Both the position numbers and the translations under genes were made by a program. A stretch of DNA of 50,689 nucleotides. Source: Bacteroidales bacterium (lineage in GTDB: Bacteria > Bacteroidota > Bacteroidia > Bacteroidales > UBA932). The notes under the pieces are model-generated. The model did not search any database. It worked only from the letters and a program-made list of their open reading frames with translations, and was not told where the DNA came from. The stretch lies in contig JALOCI010000018.1 in NCBI GenBank assembly GCA_023227835.1, positions 1 through 50,689 on the forward strand, written 5' to 3'. Shown in pieces: positions 42,328-50,689 of the stretch (positions within the stretch are counted from its first letter, which is position 1; the number at the start of each line of letters is the position of its first letter).

Positions 42328-42904
42328 GACTCATAAACTCTTCTCGTGTCCGAATATCCTTTAGGAAAGCCCCGGTAAATGCAGATGTTGTAGTTACCGA
42401 ATTCTGTTTCTGAACACCGCGGATTTGCATGCACATATGTGAAGCTTCAATAACAACTGCTACTCCAAGCGGGTTAAGGGTATTCTGTATACAATCCCTT
42501 ATCTGAACCGTCAGCCTCTCCTGTACCTGTAACCTTCTTGCATAGGCCTCCACAACTCTGGCAATTTTGCTAAGACCTGTTATATAGCCATTCGGAATAT
42601 AAGCAACATGGGCTTTCCCGTAAAACGGAAGCATATGATGCTCACACATGGAATACAGTTCAATATCTTTAACAATAACCATTTGCTTATAGTCTTCCTT
42701 GAATTTTGCAGAGTTCAGTATTGATGCCCCATCCATTTCATATCCCTGCGTGAGAAATTGGATTGATCTGGCCACTCTGATTGGAGTCAGCTGAAGACCC
42801 TCACGTTCAGGATCCTCACCTATCAGGCTGAGTGCCTCTTTGTATAGGAGAGCCAGCTTCTGAGTAACCTCCTCATCATAGTGTTCAATCTTTGTATATG
42901 CCAT
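42305..42904 (-). CDS. folE: GTP cyclohydrolase I
   Basis: This zinc enzyme converts GTP to 7,8-dihydroneopterin triphosphate for folate. The 199-residue protein shows the zinc ligands Cys87 and His90 (SMCEHHMLPF) and Cys158 (ASHMCMQIRG). GEDPEREGLQLTP and GLSKIARVVEAYARRLQVQE (in part) are conserved. It is transcribed alone. It is divergent from mqnB across 57 nt. Its 3' end overlaps the histidine kinase gene. Confidence 0.97.
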   Translation of the reverse strand: MAYTKIEHYDEEVTQKLALLYKEALSLIGEDPEREGLQLTPIRVARSIQFLTQGYEMDGASILNSAKFKEDYKQMVIVKDIELYSMCEHHMLPFYGKAHVAYIPNGYITGLSKIARVVEAYARRLQVQERLTVQIRDCIQNTLNPLGVAVVIEASHMCMQIRGVQKQNSVTTTSAFTGAFLKDIRTREEFMSLIGTSLH

Positions 42905-42961
42905 AATAAATAACTAATTTCGGGCAAAATTAAGAAATAAGACCAAGAAATTATTCTCATA

Positions 42962-43630
42962 ATGAAAATTTTAATCACAGCAGCCGAAGAGGAGGAGATA
43001 ATCACTGCCCGTCAGGCATACAATTCTCTGCCAAAAGAGAGAAAGGAGAACCTTGATGTAACATTCATGCTGACAGGGATAGGAAGTACCAGTACCAGCT
43101 ACCGGCTGACACGAGTTTTATGCACATCCGGTCCGTTTGACCTTGCAGTTAACATAGGCATTGCCGGAAGTTTTTCCCCGGCATTTCCTATAGGATCGAC
43201 AGCTATCATAAAAAAGGAGTATTTCGGAGATCTTGGATTCGAAACCTTCAACGGATTCCAGACTCTGTTTGACTACAATGCACTGGATTCAGACACCTAT
43301 CCGTTTAAAAGCGGAGCTTTGCACTGGCCGGGGCTTTCATCTGAAATTGAGAAGGCTCTCAGTCTGTATGACAGAGCCACTGGCGTGACAGTACAAACTG
43401 TAAGCGGTCTTCCGGAGAAGACCAGACAACTCAGAAGCAACTTTTTGCCCGAGATTGAAAGCATGGAAGGCGCTGCCTTTTTCTATGTATGTATACAAGA
43501 GAAGGTGCCTTTCATTGAGATTCGCTCAGTGTCAAACGAGGTCGGAGAGAGAGACCGGACAAAATGGAATATTCCACTGGCTCTTGATTCACTCAAAGAA
43601 GCAATGAAAAACCTTCTTACTGCACTATGA
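42962..43630 (+). CDS. mqnB: Futalosine hydrolase (menaquinone synthesis)
   Basis: MqnB cleaves futalosine to dehypoxanthine futalosine in the alternative menaquinone pathway. This 222-residue nucleoside-phosphorylase-fold protein has VNIGIAGSFSPAFPIGS and ESMEGAAFFYVC, with EVGERDRTKWNI near the end. The immediate overlap (4 nt, ATGA) with mqnD confirms the pathway over a generic MTA/SAH nucleosidase. Confidence 0.93.
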   Translation: MKILITAAEEEEIITARQAYNSLPKERKENLDVTFMLTGIGSTSTSYRLTRVLCTSGPFDLAVNIGIAGSFSPAFPIGSTAIIKKEYFGDLGFETFNGFQTLFDYNALDSDTYPFKSGALHWPGLSSEIEKALSLYDRATGVTVQTVSGLPEKTRQLRSNFLPEIESMEGAAFFYVCIQEKVPFIEIRSVSNEVGERDRTKWNIPLALDSLKEAMKNLLTAL

Positions 43631-44457
43631 GGTTAAAATTGGCCTATTCCCCCTGTCCAAATGACACCTTTGCTTTTCACGCAATGGTACATAATCTTAT
43701 AGATACTGAGGGTATCGAATTTCTCCCAGAACTGGCCGATGTTGAACTATTGAACAAAAGGGCTGCGGAAGATGTTTATGATGTTTGCAAATTGAGTTAC
43801 AGTACTTTCTTTTCACTATGCGACAAATATGTGATGTTACGTTCGGGCAGCGCTCTGGGCTATAACAATGGCCCGCTTTTTGTCTCCCTTGACCCGGTTA
43901 TCGGAAGAGAGAGTTATTCAAATCTTAAAATTGCAATTCCAGGAGATGGAACGACCGGGGCACTCTTATTGAGAAATGCCTTTCCTGAATGCAGGAACCT
44001 TACACCGATCCTCTTTTCGGAGATTGAGAAGCGTGTGCTAAGAAGAGAGTTTGATGCCGGAGTTCTGATACATGAAGGAAGATTTACATACAAAGAAAAG
44101 GGGTTACACCTTATAGAGGATCTCGGGAGTTATTGGCAAAACACCACAGGATTTCCCATACCACTAGGAGGCATTGCCGTTTCAAGAAGACTTGACAAAA
44201 ATTTACAACAAATAGTCAACAGAATTTTAAAGAGAAGCATAGAATTTGCATTTGCACATCCGGACAAGTCGGCGGGATACGTTTCAGAAAATGCACAGGA
44301 GATGGACATGGAAGTTCAGCGTAAACATATAGCCCTATTTGTAAACGACTACACTCTTGACATAGGTGATACCGGAATCAATGCAGTGGAGGCCCTGTAC
44401 AATAAGGCGCTCGAGTTAAATCCCGGCGTTATAAGACGAGAGGATCTTTTTATTTAA
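43627..44457 (+). CDS. mqnD: 1,4-dihydroxy-6-naphthoate synthase
   Basis: MqnD converts cyclic dehypoxanthine futalosine to 1,4-dihydroxy-6-naphthoate. The 276-residue periplasmic-binding-fold protein starts with the diagnostic LAYSPCPNDTFAFHA motif and contains GDGTTGALLLRNAFP and IHEGRFTYKEKGL. It overlaps mqnB by 4 nt. mqnA, mqnC and mqnE must lie elsewhere. Confidence 0.95.
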   Translation: MRLKLAYSPCPNDTFAFHAMVHNLIDTEGIEFLPELADVELLNKRAAEDVYDVCKLSYSTFFSLCDKYVMLRSGSALGYNNGPLFVSLDPVIGRESYSNLKIAIPGDGTTGALLLRNAFPECRNLTPILFSEIEKRVLRREFDAGVLIHEGRFTYKEKGLHLIEDLGSYWQNTTGFPIPLGGIAVSRRLDKNLQQIVNRILKRSIEFAFAHPDKSAGYVSENAQEMDMEVQRKHIALFVNDYTLDIGDTGINAVEALYNKALELNPGVIRREDLFI

Positions 44458-44475
44458 TTTCACAATTTAAAAACC

Positions 44476-45183
44476 ATGGATATGAATCAGGAGGTTATCA
44501 GGATAAAAGGCATAAAGAAGATCTATAAGGTAGGTAATCAAGAGGTAAGAGCACTTAACGGAATTGATATCCGGATTAACAAAAATGAATATGTTGCAAT
44601 TATGGGTCCTTCCGGCTCGGGAAAATCCACAATGATGAATATCCTTGGCTGCCTTGACAGTCCTTCAGAGGGTGAATATATACTTAACGGGACAGATGTA
44701 AGTAAAATGGATGACAATGATCTGGCTGTCATCCGCAATAAGGAGATCGGCTTTATATTCCAGTCATTTAACCTTTTACCGAGATATACGGCTTTGGACA
44801 ACGTCGCTTTACCTTTGATTTATTCCGGAGAATCCCGGGAAAACAGGGAAGAGAGGGCAAGAGTTGCACTTGAAAATGTCGACCTGCATGACAGGATGCA
44901 TCACAAGCCAAATGAGTTATCAGGTGGTCAAAGGCAAAGAGTGGCAGTTGCAAGGGCACTTGTAAACAAACCGTCAATAATTCTTGCCGATGAACCTACC
45001 GGAAATCTTGACACTAAGACTTCTATTGACATCATGAAGCTTTTCGAGGAGATTCACGAAAAGGGAAATACGGTAATATTAGTTACACACGAAGAGGATA
45101 TTGCAAAACATGCAAAAAGAATAATCCGTCTCAGAGACGGTTTAATTGAGTCAGACCACACAAACGACCATCAGATAATATAG
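44476..45183 (+). CDS. ABC transporter ATP-binding protein (LolD/MacB-type)
   Basis: This 235-residue ATPase of the MacB/LolD/FtsE group has Walker A GPSGSGKST, Q-loop FIFQSFNLLP, signature LSGGQRQRV and Walker B ILADEPTGNLD. No permease gene is adjacent, so its partner lies elsewhere. It begins 18 nt after mqnD and is 2 nt before the cobalamin adenosyltransferase gene. Confidence 0.92.
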   Translation: MDMNQEVIRIKGIKKIYKVGNQEVRALNGIDIRINKNEYVAIMGPSGSGKSTMMNILGCLDSPSEGEYILNGTDVSKMDDNDLAVIRNKEIGFIFQSFNLLPRYTALDNVALPLIYSGESRENREERARVALENVDLHDRMHHKPNELSGGQRQRVAVARALVNKPSIILADEPTGNLDTKTSIDIMKLFEEIHEKGNTVILVTHEEDIAKHAKRIIRLRDGLIESDHTNDHQII

Positions 45184-45185
45184 AT

Positions 45186-45722
45186 ATGAAGATTTATACA
45201 AAAACAGGAGATAAAGGAAGCACCTCTCTGGTAGGGGGGGCTCGTGTCAGTAAAAATGATCCCAGAGTTCATGCATACGGGACTGTTGATGAGCTCATAT
45301 CTCATTTAGCACTGCTTAGAGCAGAGGCTGCAGATGATAAATATATAGACAATATAAGAAGGATTCAGAAAAACCTCATGTTGGCCGCTGCTCACCTCGC
45401 AGCAGATGCAAAAGGAGCAGAAAAACTTAAATACTGCAATGATGGAGAGATACTCTTCCTTGAGGAACAGATAGATGAAATGACATCAGCACTGCCGCAA
45501 CAGACAGCATTTATACTTCCCGGACCTCACAAAGCATCCGCTGTATGCCATATTGCCCGAACCGTCTGCAGAAGGGCTGAACGCTCTGCTCTTGCTCTTG
45601 AGGCAGAACCAAGGATAGAGCTTTGCATAAAATATCTCAATCGTCTTTCCGACTATCTGTTCGTGTACGCCAGACATTTGTCTATAAATGGAGGTATCCC
45701 AGATGATTTTTGGGCTCAATAA
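45186..45722 (+). CDS. Cob(I)alamin adenosyltransferase, PduO type
   Basis: This 178-residue enzyme forms adenosylcobalamin from corrinoid and ATP. Motifs include IYTKTGDKGSTSLVGGARVSK (in part), YGTVDELIS and the C-terminal CRRAERS and NRLSDYLFVYAR. It starts 2 nt after the ATPase stop. The VGGARV codons include a run of seven G. Confidence 0.95.
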   Translation: MKIYTKTGDKGSTSLVGGARVSKNDPRVHAYGTVDELISHLALLRAEAADDKYIDNIRRIQKNLMLAAAHLAADAKGAEKLKYCNDGEILFLEEQIDEMTSALPQQTAFILPGPHKASAVCHIARTVCRRAERSALALEAEPRIELCIKYLNRLSDYLFVYARHLSINGGIPDDFWAQ

Positions 45723-45723
45723 T

Positions 45724-45754
45724 ATTGAAAATCAACAATTAATTATTACCTTCG
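45724..45754 (+). promoter_or_regulatory. Candidate promoter of the DUF2795-trkA unit
   Basis: ATTG (45724-45727), a 19-nt spacer and TACCTTCG (45747-45754) are each one base from consensus. They lie 52 nt before the DUF2795 start. Confidence 0.4.
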
Positions 45755-45806
45755 CACACTATTATTAAATAATATAGTAACTGTTTAATTATTAATCATT
45801 TGCGCT

Positions 45807-46028
45807 ATGTATTGGACACTTGAATTGGCGTCAAAACTGGAAGATGCACCATGGCCTGCAACCAAAGAGGAGTTGATTGACTACGCAACCCGTTCCGGAT
45901 CTCCCCTAGAAGTTATTGAAAATCTTGAAGATCTGGATGATGATGGAGAGGTATACGATAGCATCGAGGACATCTGGCCCGATTATCCTAGCAAGGAAGA
46001 TTTCTTTTTCAACGAAGAGGAATATTAA
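45807..46028 (+). CDS. Small acidic DUF2795-type protein
   Basis: This 73-residue, very acidic protein starts MYWTLELASKLEDAPWPATKEELIDYA. The N-terminal half resembles DUF2795. The tail DLDDDGEVYDSIEDIWPDYP is rich in Asp/Glu. It is conserved in Bacteroidota by my memory. The function is unknown. It is followed 11 nt later by trkA and may share its transcript. Confidence 0.8.
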   Translation: MYWTLELASKLEDAPWPATKEELIDYATRSGSPLEVIENLEDLDDDGEVYDSIEDIWPDYPSKEDFFFNEEEY

Positions 46029-46039
46029 TATAATTTAGA

Positions 46040-47389
46040 ATGAAGATAATTATTGCCGGGGCTGGTGATGTCGGAAGCCACCTGGCTAAGATGCTCAGCA
46101 ATGAGTATCATGATCTTACTATAATCGATAACGATGAAGGAAGGCTTAGCAGGGTATCCGAAAGTTCTGACGTAATAACTATTTTCGGGTCACCTACGTC
46201 TATAACCACTCTGTCACAAGCAGGAGCTGCCTATGCAGATCTATTCATTGCTGTCAGTCCTGCTCAGGAGCAGGATGTTAATATTATCAGCTCTCTTCTG
46301 GCAAAAAAGATGGGAAGTACACGTGTGACTGCCCGTATAAATAATGACGAATATCTTCAGAACGACAACAAGATACTCTTCACCGAAATGGGTATTGATC
46401 TGTTGTTTTATCCTGAAAAAATTGCCTCTCATGAAATTACCGACCTTCTGAAACAGACCGGGACATCCGAATTTATGGATTTCTCCGCAGGTAAGCTTCA
46501 GTTGATTGTATTCAGGCTTGATGACGGGGCTCCTTTGATTGACAAAATTCTGGGAGATCTCACCATCTCTGGCGAAGAGCCTCTGTACAGAGCTGTAGCA
46601 ATAGCTCGGGACGGGCAGACACTTATTCCGCGCAGGAATACCCGTTTTAAGGAGCACGACCTTGTCTTCGTGATTTCAAAGAGGGCCGGAGTACAGGAGG
46701 TGATGAGCTATTCGGGAAAGGATAATATCAATGTCCGCAAACTCATGATTGTCGGCGGAGGCAGAATCGGCGAGATGGTTGCCAAGAAGCTTGAGAATAC
46801 CGTTGACTACATAAAACTCATAGAACTGAAGAAAGAGAGATGCGAAATCCTCAATGAAAGACTTTCCAAGACACTTGTCATCAATGGGGATGCCCGCAAT
46901 ACAGACCTGCTCATTGAGGAGGATGTAAATGGTTTTGATGCCTTTGTTGCTGTTACCAGCAGTTCTGAGACTAACATCCTCTCCTGTGTGATGGCAAAAA
47001 AGATGGGCGTTGCAAAGACTATCGCCGAGGTTGAGAATATAGACTACATCAAGTTAGCTGAAAGCATGGGTGTTGATGCCGTTATAAACAAAAAACTTAT
47101 AACCGCAAGCCGCATATTCAGATTCACTCTCTCCAACAAGGTTCAGTCTATTAAGTGCCTAAATGGCTCAGATGCAGAGGTTCTTGAATTTATCGTTAAT
47201 CCTAACAGTCTTATAACAAGAGACAAGATCAGGAATCTTGGTTTCCCTAAAGATGCAATTATCGGGGGTATCATCAGAGGCAACCATAGCGTTATTGCTC
47301 TGGGAGACACTGAGATAAAAGCTTACGACAGGGTTGTCGTTTTTGCCCTCCCTTCTGCTTTGAAAAAAGTGAATAAGTTTTTCCTGTAG
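46040..47389 (+). CDS. trkA: Trk potassium uptake regulator TrkA
   Basis: This 449-residue cytoplasmic gating protein of the Trk K+ channel consists of two tandem RCK units. Each has a Rossmann NAD-binding motif (IIAGAGDVGSHLAK at the start; IVGGGRIGEMVAKKL near residue 236) and a TrkA_C domain (about 140-225 and 370-449). The membrane partner trkH is not next to it here. The following ABC-F gene starts 19 nt later with its own -7 element. Confidence 0.95.
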   Translation: MKIIIAGAGDVGSHLAKMLSNEYHDLTIIDNDEGRLSRVSESSDVITIFGSPTSITTLSQAGAAYADLFIAVSPAQEQDVNIISSLLAKKMGSTRVTARINNDEYLQNDNKILFTEMGIDLLFYPEKIASHEITDLLKQTGTSEFMDFSAGKLQLIVFRLDDGAPLIDKILGDLTISGEEPLYRAVAIARDGQTLIPRRNTRFKEHDLVFVISKRAGVQEVMSYSGKDNINVRKLMIVGGGRIGEMVAKKLENTVDYIKLIELKKERCEILNERLSKTLVINGDARNTDLLIEEDVNGFDAFVAVTSSSETNILSCVMAKKMGVAKTIAEVENIDYIKLAESMGVDAVINKKLITASRIFRFTLSNKVQSIKCLNGSDAEVLEFIVNPNSLITRDKIRNLGFPKDAIIGGIIRGNHSVIALGDTEIKAYDRVVVFALPSALKKVNKFFL

Positions 47390-47396
47390 TTTTGTC

Positions 47397-47404
47397 TAAA
47401 TTTG
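47397..47404 (+). promoter_or_regulatory. -7-like element just before the ABC-F gene
   Basis: TAAATTTG matches TAnnTTTG exactly, but lies only 4 nt before ATG. If used, transcription would begin about at the start codon (a leaderless mRNA). It may be chance. Confidence 0.3.
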
Positions 47405-47408
47405 CAGC

Positions 47409-49259
47409 ATGGCAAGCATACTACAAGCAGAAAAAATCTCAAAGTCCTACGGCACTAGAATCCTTTTTGAAAAACTAGACATAAATATAAACGAGGGAGA
47501 GAAGATTGCCCTCATTGCTCCCAACGGCAGTGGTAAGAGTACTCTTCTCCGCATTCTGGCCGGAAAGGACTCTTCTGACCTCGGAGGAACAATCCGCTAT
47601 AAAGAGGGTATCAGAATTGCCTGGCTTGAGCAAGAGCCTGAATACGACCCGGAAAAGAGTGTATTTGAAGAGGTCTTTTCCTCATCTGACGAGCTCTCCC
47701 GTACAATTGCGGAATACGAGAATGCAATTCTTGCAAACGATCCTAAAAGGCTTGAGAATGCGATAAGAGAGATGGACAGAACTGAGGGTTGGCAGTATGA
47801 ACTGAAGGTAAAACAGATACTAACCACTCTCAACATAGGAAATCTCAATCAAAAGATGTCCGAGCTATCGGGCGGACAACGGAAAAGAGTGGCAATAGCA
47901 GGAGCTATGCTGGCTGATGCCAATCTTATTGTACTGGATGAGCCGACAAACCATCTTGACCTTGAGATAATCGAGTTTCTTGAAGAGTATCTGACCAGAA
48001 CATCTTCTTCTCTCTTAATGGTAACACACGACCGCTACTTTCTTGACAGAGTGTGTAATCAGATTCTGGAGCTTGACAATGGAAAGTTGTACAAATACCA
48101 AGGTAATTACTCATACTACCTGCAGAAAAGAGATGAGAGAATCGAGAATTTCAACTCAGAGACAGAAAGAGCCCGGAATCTGTTCAGAAAGGAGCTCGAC
48201 TGGATGAGGAGAATGCCTCAGGCAAGGGGGACGAAAGCCAAATACCGTGTCAATGCATTTTATGACATCAAGGACCGGGCCTCTCAGACAATTTCCGAAC
48301 AGAGCATGAAGATTGATGTAAAGAGTGCAAGACTCGGGACAAAAATTATCAACTGTAAGGGTGTCTCCCACAGTTACGGAGATTACAAGACCATAGACTC
48401 TTTCACATATAACTTTGCCAAAGGAGAAAAAGTAGGATTGGTAGGTTCAAACGGAGTCGGAAAGACAACATTTCTAGAGGTTATCACAGGGTCATTGCCT
48501 CCTGTTGCAGGAACAACAGATATCGGGGAGACAGTCGTTTTTGGCTACTATAGACAAGCGGGACTTGAATTTACACCGGATGAGACGGTTATTGATGTTG
48601 TAAGAAGATATGCCGAAGTTGCAACTCTGTCTGACGGGACTCAGGTTCCTGTAACGCAATTCCTCTCGAAGTTTCTCTTCCCCTACTCTACACACAATAC
48701 CAAGGTTGAAAAACTGAGCGGAGGAGAGAGGAGAAGGCTTTACCTTGTAACTGTGTTGATGAAGAATCCGAACTTTCTGATTCTCGATGAGCCCACAAAT
48801 GATCTTGACATTATCAGCCTCAATGTTCTTGAGGAATATCTTGCGGAATTCCGGGGATGTCTGATTATTGTCTCACACGACAGATATTTTCTTGACAAAC
48901 TCGCTGATCATATTTTTGTATTTGAAGGGGACGGAGTTATAAAAGACTATGTCGGCAAGTATAGTGAATACCGCGAATATGTCAGGGAGCTGGAACGTGA
49001 GAAGACTCCCAGACCTGTAAAAGAGCCTAAAGAGGAGGCACAAACAGCCAGGAAAGGTTTGTCATACAAAGAAAAGCGCGAACTCGAAGCTCTTGAATCA
49101 GAGATAGAGTCTCTTGAAAAAGAGAAGAGCGACCTTGAGGCCGCTCTCTCGTCCGGTATTTTGTCACCTAAAGATCTCACAGATAAATCTGTAAGAATCG
49201 GAGAGGTTATTTCATTGATTGAAATAAAGAGTGACAGGTGGTTGGAGCTCAACAGCTGA
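47409..49259 (+). CDS. ABC-F ATPase (Uup-like)
   Basis: This 616-residue soluble tandem ATPase acts on ribosomes or DNA-associated processes. NBD1 has APNGSGKST, LSGGQRKRVA and LDEPTNHLD; NBD2 has GSNGVGKTT, LSGGERRRLYL and LDEPTNDLD. A C-terminal coiled coil (about 545-616, LESEIESLEKEK) is typical of Uup. The gene ends 2 nt before the stop of the convergent second ABC-F gene. Confidence 0.9.
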   Translation: MASILQAEKISKSYGTRILFEKLDININEGEKIALIAPNGSGKSTLLRILAGKDSSDLGGTIRYKEGIRIAWLEQEPEYDPEKSVFEEVFSSSDELSRTIAEYENAILANDPKRLENAIREMDRTEGWQYELKVKQILTTLNIGNLNQKMSELSGGQRKRVAIAGAMLADANLIVLDEPTNHLDLEIIEFLEEYLTRTSSSLLMVTHDRYFLDRVCNQILELDNGKLYKYQGNYSYYLQKRDERIENFNSETERARNLFRKELDWMRRMPQARGTKAKYRVNAFYDIKDRASQTISEQSMKIDVKSARLGTKIINCKGVSHSYGDYKTIDSFTYNFAKGEKVGLVGSNGVGKTTFLEVITGSLPPVAGTTDIGETVVFGYYRQAGLEFTPDETVIDVVRRYAEVATLSDGTQVPVTQFLSKFLFPYSTHNTKVEKLSGGERRRLYLVTVLMKNPNFLILDEPTNDLDIISLNVLEEYLAEFRGCLIIVSHDRYFLDKLADHIFVFEGDGVIKDYVGKYSEYREYVRELEREKTPRPVKEPKEEAQTARKGLSYKEKRELEALESEIESLEKEKSDLEAALSSGILSPKDLTDKSVRIGEVISLIEIKSDRWLELNS

Positions 49260-49261
49260 TA

Positions 49262-50689
49262 CTACTCCATCAACTTCTTATACTTAAATCTTTTTGGCGT
49301 GAGATCACCAAGACGTCTCTTCTTGTTCTCCTCATATTCAGAGTAGCTGCCCTCGAAGAAATATACATTTGAGTCACCTTCAAAGGCAAGGATGTGAGTT
49401 GCGATTCTGTCAAGGAACCATCTGTCATGTGAAATTACGACAGCACAACCGGCAAAATTTTCCAGACCCTCCTCCAGAGCCCTTATTGTATTTACATCCA
49501 CGTCATTTGTAGGCTCGTCAAGCAGTAACACATTGGCCTCCTCCTTTAGGGTAAGGGCAAGATGCAACCTGTTCCTCTCACCTCCGGAGAGTACCCCGCA
49601 CTTTTTCTCCTGATCTGCTCCGGAGAAGTTGAATCTTGACACATAGGCCCTTGCATTTACCTCCTTATTGCCAAGTTTCACAAATTCAGAGTTGTCTGCT
49701 ATTGTCTGATATACAGTTTTTTCAGGATCTATCTGTTTGTGTTGCTGGTCAACGTAGGCTGCCTTCACGGTCTCTCCGATAGAGAAAGTTCCCTTATCCG
49801 GCGTTTCGTAACCCATAATAAGCCTGAACAAGGTAGTCTTGCCTGCACCATTTGGGCCGATGATGCCAACAATTCCTGCCGGAGGTAATTTGAAGTTGAG
49901 GTTTTCGAAGAGTACCTTATCTCCGAAAGATTTTGTTACACCAACAGCCTCAATTACATTGTCTCCAAGACGTGGCCCGTTAGGGATAAAAATTTCGAGC
50001 TTTTCATCCTTGGCTTTTCCATCCTCATTGAGCATTCTTTCATACTGTGACAGACGTGCCTTGGATTTTGCGTGTCTGGCCTTAGGAGCCATCCGTACCC
50101 ACTCAAGCTCTCGTTCCAGCGTTTTCTTTCTCTTGGTCTCCTGTTTCTCTTCCATCGCCAGTCTTGTTGTCTTCTGATCCAACCACGACGAGTAATTGCC
50201 CTTCCACGGAATTCCCTCTCCACGGTCAAGTTCAAGTATCCATCCTGCAACATTGTCGAGGAAATAACGGTCGTGGGTAACTGCTATCACAGTTCCCTTG
50301 TATTGTTGAAGATGTGCCTCAAGCCACTGTATACTCTCCGTATCGAGGTGGTTGGTCGGCTCATCCAGAAGGAGTACATCCGGCTCTCTTAAAAGCAACC
50401 TGCATAAAGCCACACGCCTTCTCTCGCCACCGCTTAGAGTCTTAACTGATGCCGAAGGGTCCGGACATTGCAGGGCATCCATTGCTCTCTCAAGTTTTGA
50501 ATCTATATCCCAGCCATTTACATGGTCAATCTTATCAGTCAGTTCGCCCTGAAGTTCGATAAGTTTGTTCATCTCATCATCCTCCATCGGTTCTGCAAAT
50601 TTATTGTTGACCTCCTCATATTTTTTGAGCAGATCCATAACCTCCTGCACACCCTCCTGCACTACCTCAAGAAATATGAGGAGGTCAAC
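49262..50689 (-). CDS. ettA: EttA-type ABC-F translation factor, 5' part missing
   Basis: EttA gates the first peptide bond in response to ADP/ATP. Visible: the end of the Walker A-signature linker (VVQEGVQEVMDLLKKYEEVN), NBD1 signature LSGGERRRVAL and LDEPTNHLD, the tRNA-binding linker (RELEWVRMAPKARHAKSKARL in part), NBD2 GPNGAGKTT, LSGGERNRL and LDEPTNDVD, then a C-terminus KRFKYKKLM. NBD1 Walker A is outside the window. The frame is open to the right edge, but the last eight or so codons do not resemble EttA and coincide with an inverted duplicate, so the true gene sequence there is doubtful. Confidence 0.88.
   Translation of the reverse strand, partial: VDLLIFLEVVQEGVQEVMDLLKKYEEVNNKFAEPMEDDEMNKLIELQGELTDKIDHVNGWDIDSKLERAMDALQCPDPSASVKTLSGGERRRVALCRLLLREPDVLLLDEPTNHLDTESIQWLEAHLQQYKGTVIAVTHDRYFLDNVAGWILELDRGEGIPWKGNYSSWLDQKTTRLAMEEKQETKRKKTLERELEWVRMAPKARHAKSKARLSQYERMLNEDGKAKDEKLEIFIPNGPRLGDNVIEAVGVTKSFGDKVLFENLNFKLPPAGIVGIIGPNGAGKTTLFRLIMGYETPDKGTFSIGETVKAAYVDQQHKQIDPEKTVYQTIADNSEFVKLGNKEVNARAYVSRFNFSGADQEKKCGVLSGGERNRLHLALTLKEEANVLLLDEPTNDVDVNTIRALEEGLENFAGCAVVISHDRWFLDRIATHILAFEGDSNVYFFEGSYSEYEENKKRRLGDLTPKRFKYKKLME
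50606..50689. repeat. Terminal inverted repeat at the right edge (possible fold-back artefact)
   Basis: Bases 50606-50629 reappear as their reverse complement at 50666-50689 with one mismatch in 24. The copy ends exactly at the last base of the window. Confidence 0.8.

Noticed and set aside
45230..45242. G7 tract in the cobalamin adenosyltransferase gene as a phase-variable site
   Set aside because: It encodes conserved Val-Gly-Gly residues, is short, and nothing suggests selection for switching.

Overview
The window is a gene-dense stretch of a Bacteroidota chromosome, most likely order Bacteroidales. Several things point there. Many upstream regions carry the TAnnTTTG -7 element of the Bacteroidetes primary sigma factor, sometimes with a TTTG-like -33 element about 19-22 nt upstream. 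Shine-Dalgarno sequences are absent in front of nearly every gene. Gene blocks typical of the phylum are present: parA-parB-DUF5683-mltD, hpt-adk-obg, xerC-hpf, a 5'-nucleotidase split into two genes, a TonB receptor with an N-terminal carboxypeptidase-D-like domain, and DUF2795. Lipoproteins have short lipoboxes and arginine is mostly AGA/AGG. I see no rRNA, tRNA, CRISPR array, insertion sequence or prophage. No gap between genes exceeds about 125 nt.

Layout. 1-5960 (+): the 3' part of priA, then chromosome-partitioning parA and parB, a DUF5683 membrane protein and a LysM lytic transglycosylase. 5962-8455 (-): purE followed by a helix-hairpin-helix protein with a barrel-like body. 8524-12237 (+): hpt, adk, obg, a PAP2 phosphatase and lipoate ligase. 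12248-13718 (-): rpsU with its own promoter, Shine-Dalgarno and terminator, then xerC-hpf. 13824-15857 (+): urocanate hydratase. 15813-20409: lipocalin and a redox group (polyferredoxin-like protein, DoxX, MarR, thioredoxin lipoprotein, CoA-disulfide reductase/rhodanese). 20421-23550 (+): an exo/endonuclease/phosphatase-family protein, an acyltransferase and an acyl-CoA ligase. 23541-29537 (-): ABC-2 exporter with the two nucleotidase halves, a ComEA-like protein, rsmI and an unknown gene. 29577-34722: tdk, a small lipoprotein, alr, holA, a standalone HsdR_N nuclease-fold protein and cca. 34790-42327: beta-helix lipoprotein, TonB receptor, hybrid-membrane histidine kinase, and a divergent OmpR regulator/PhoR-like kinase pair. 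42305-50689: folE, futalosine-pathway mqnB-mqnD, a LolD-like ATPase, cobalamin adenosyltransferase, DUF2795, trkA, and two tail-to-tail ABC-F genes, the last cut by the window edge.

Most of this is housekeeping. Four points stand out. (1) A small minority of genes (rpsU, hpf and two helix-hairpin-helix proteins) have strong Shine-Dalgarno sequences in a genome that otherwise lacks them; for rpsU it is an exact 8-nt anti-SD match. (2) Convergent genes almost all abut or overlap, and at least two long hairpins sit inside the 3' coding end of the opposing gene. (3) A TonB receptor is paired with a beta-helix lipoprotein instead of a SusD protein, next to three two-component genes. (4) The last 24 nt of the window are an inverted copy of sequence about 60 nt upstream, at the point where the EttA reading frame stops looking like EttA, which suggests a fold-back assembly artefact. 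No wholly new defence or metabolic system is evident.

Coordinates of short motifs were counted by eye and may be off by one.
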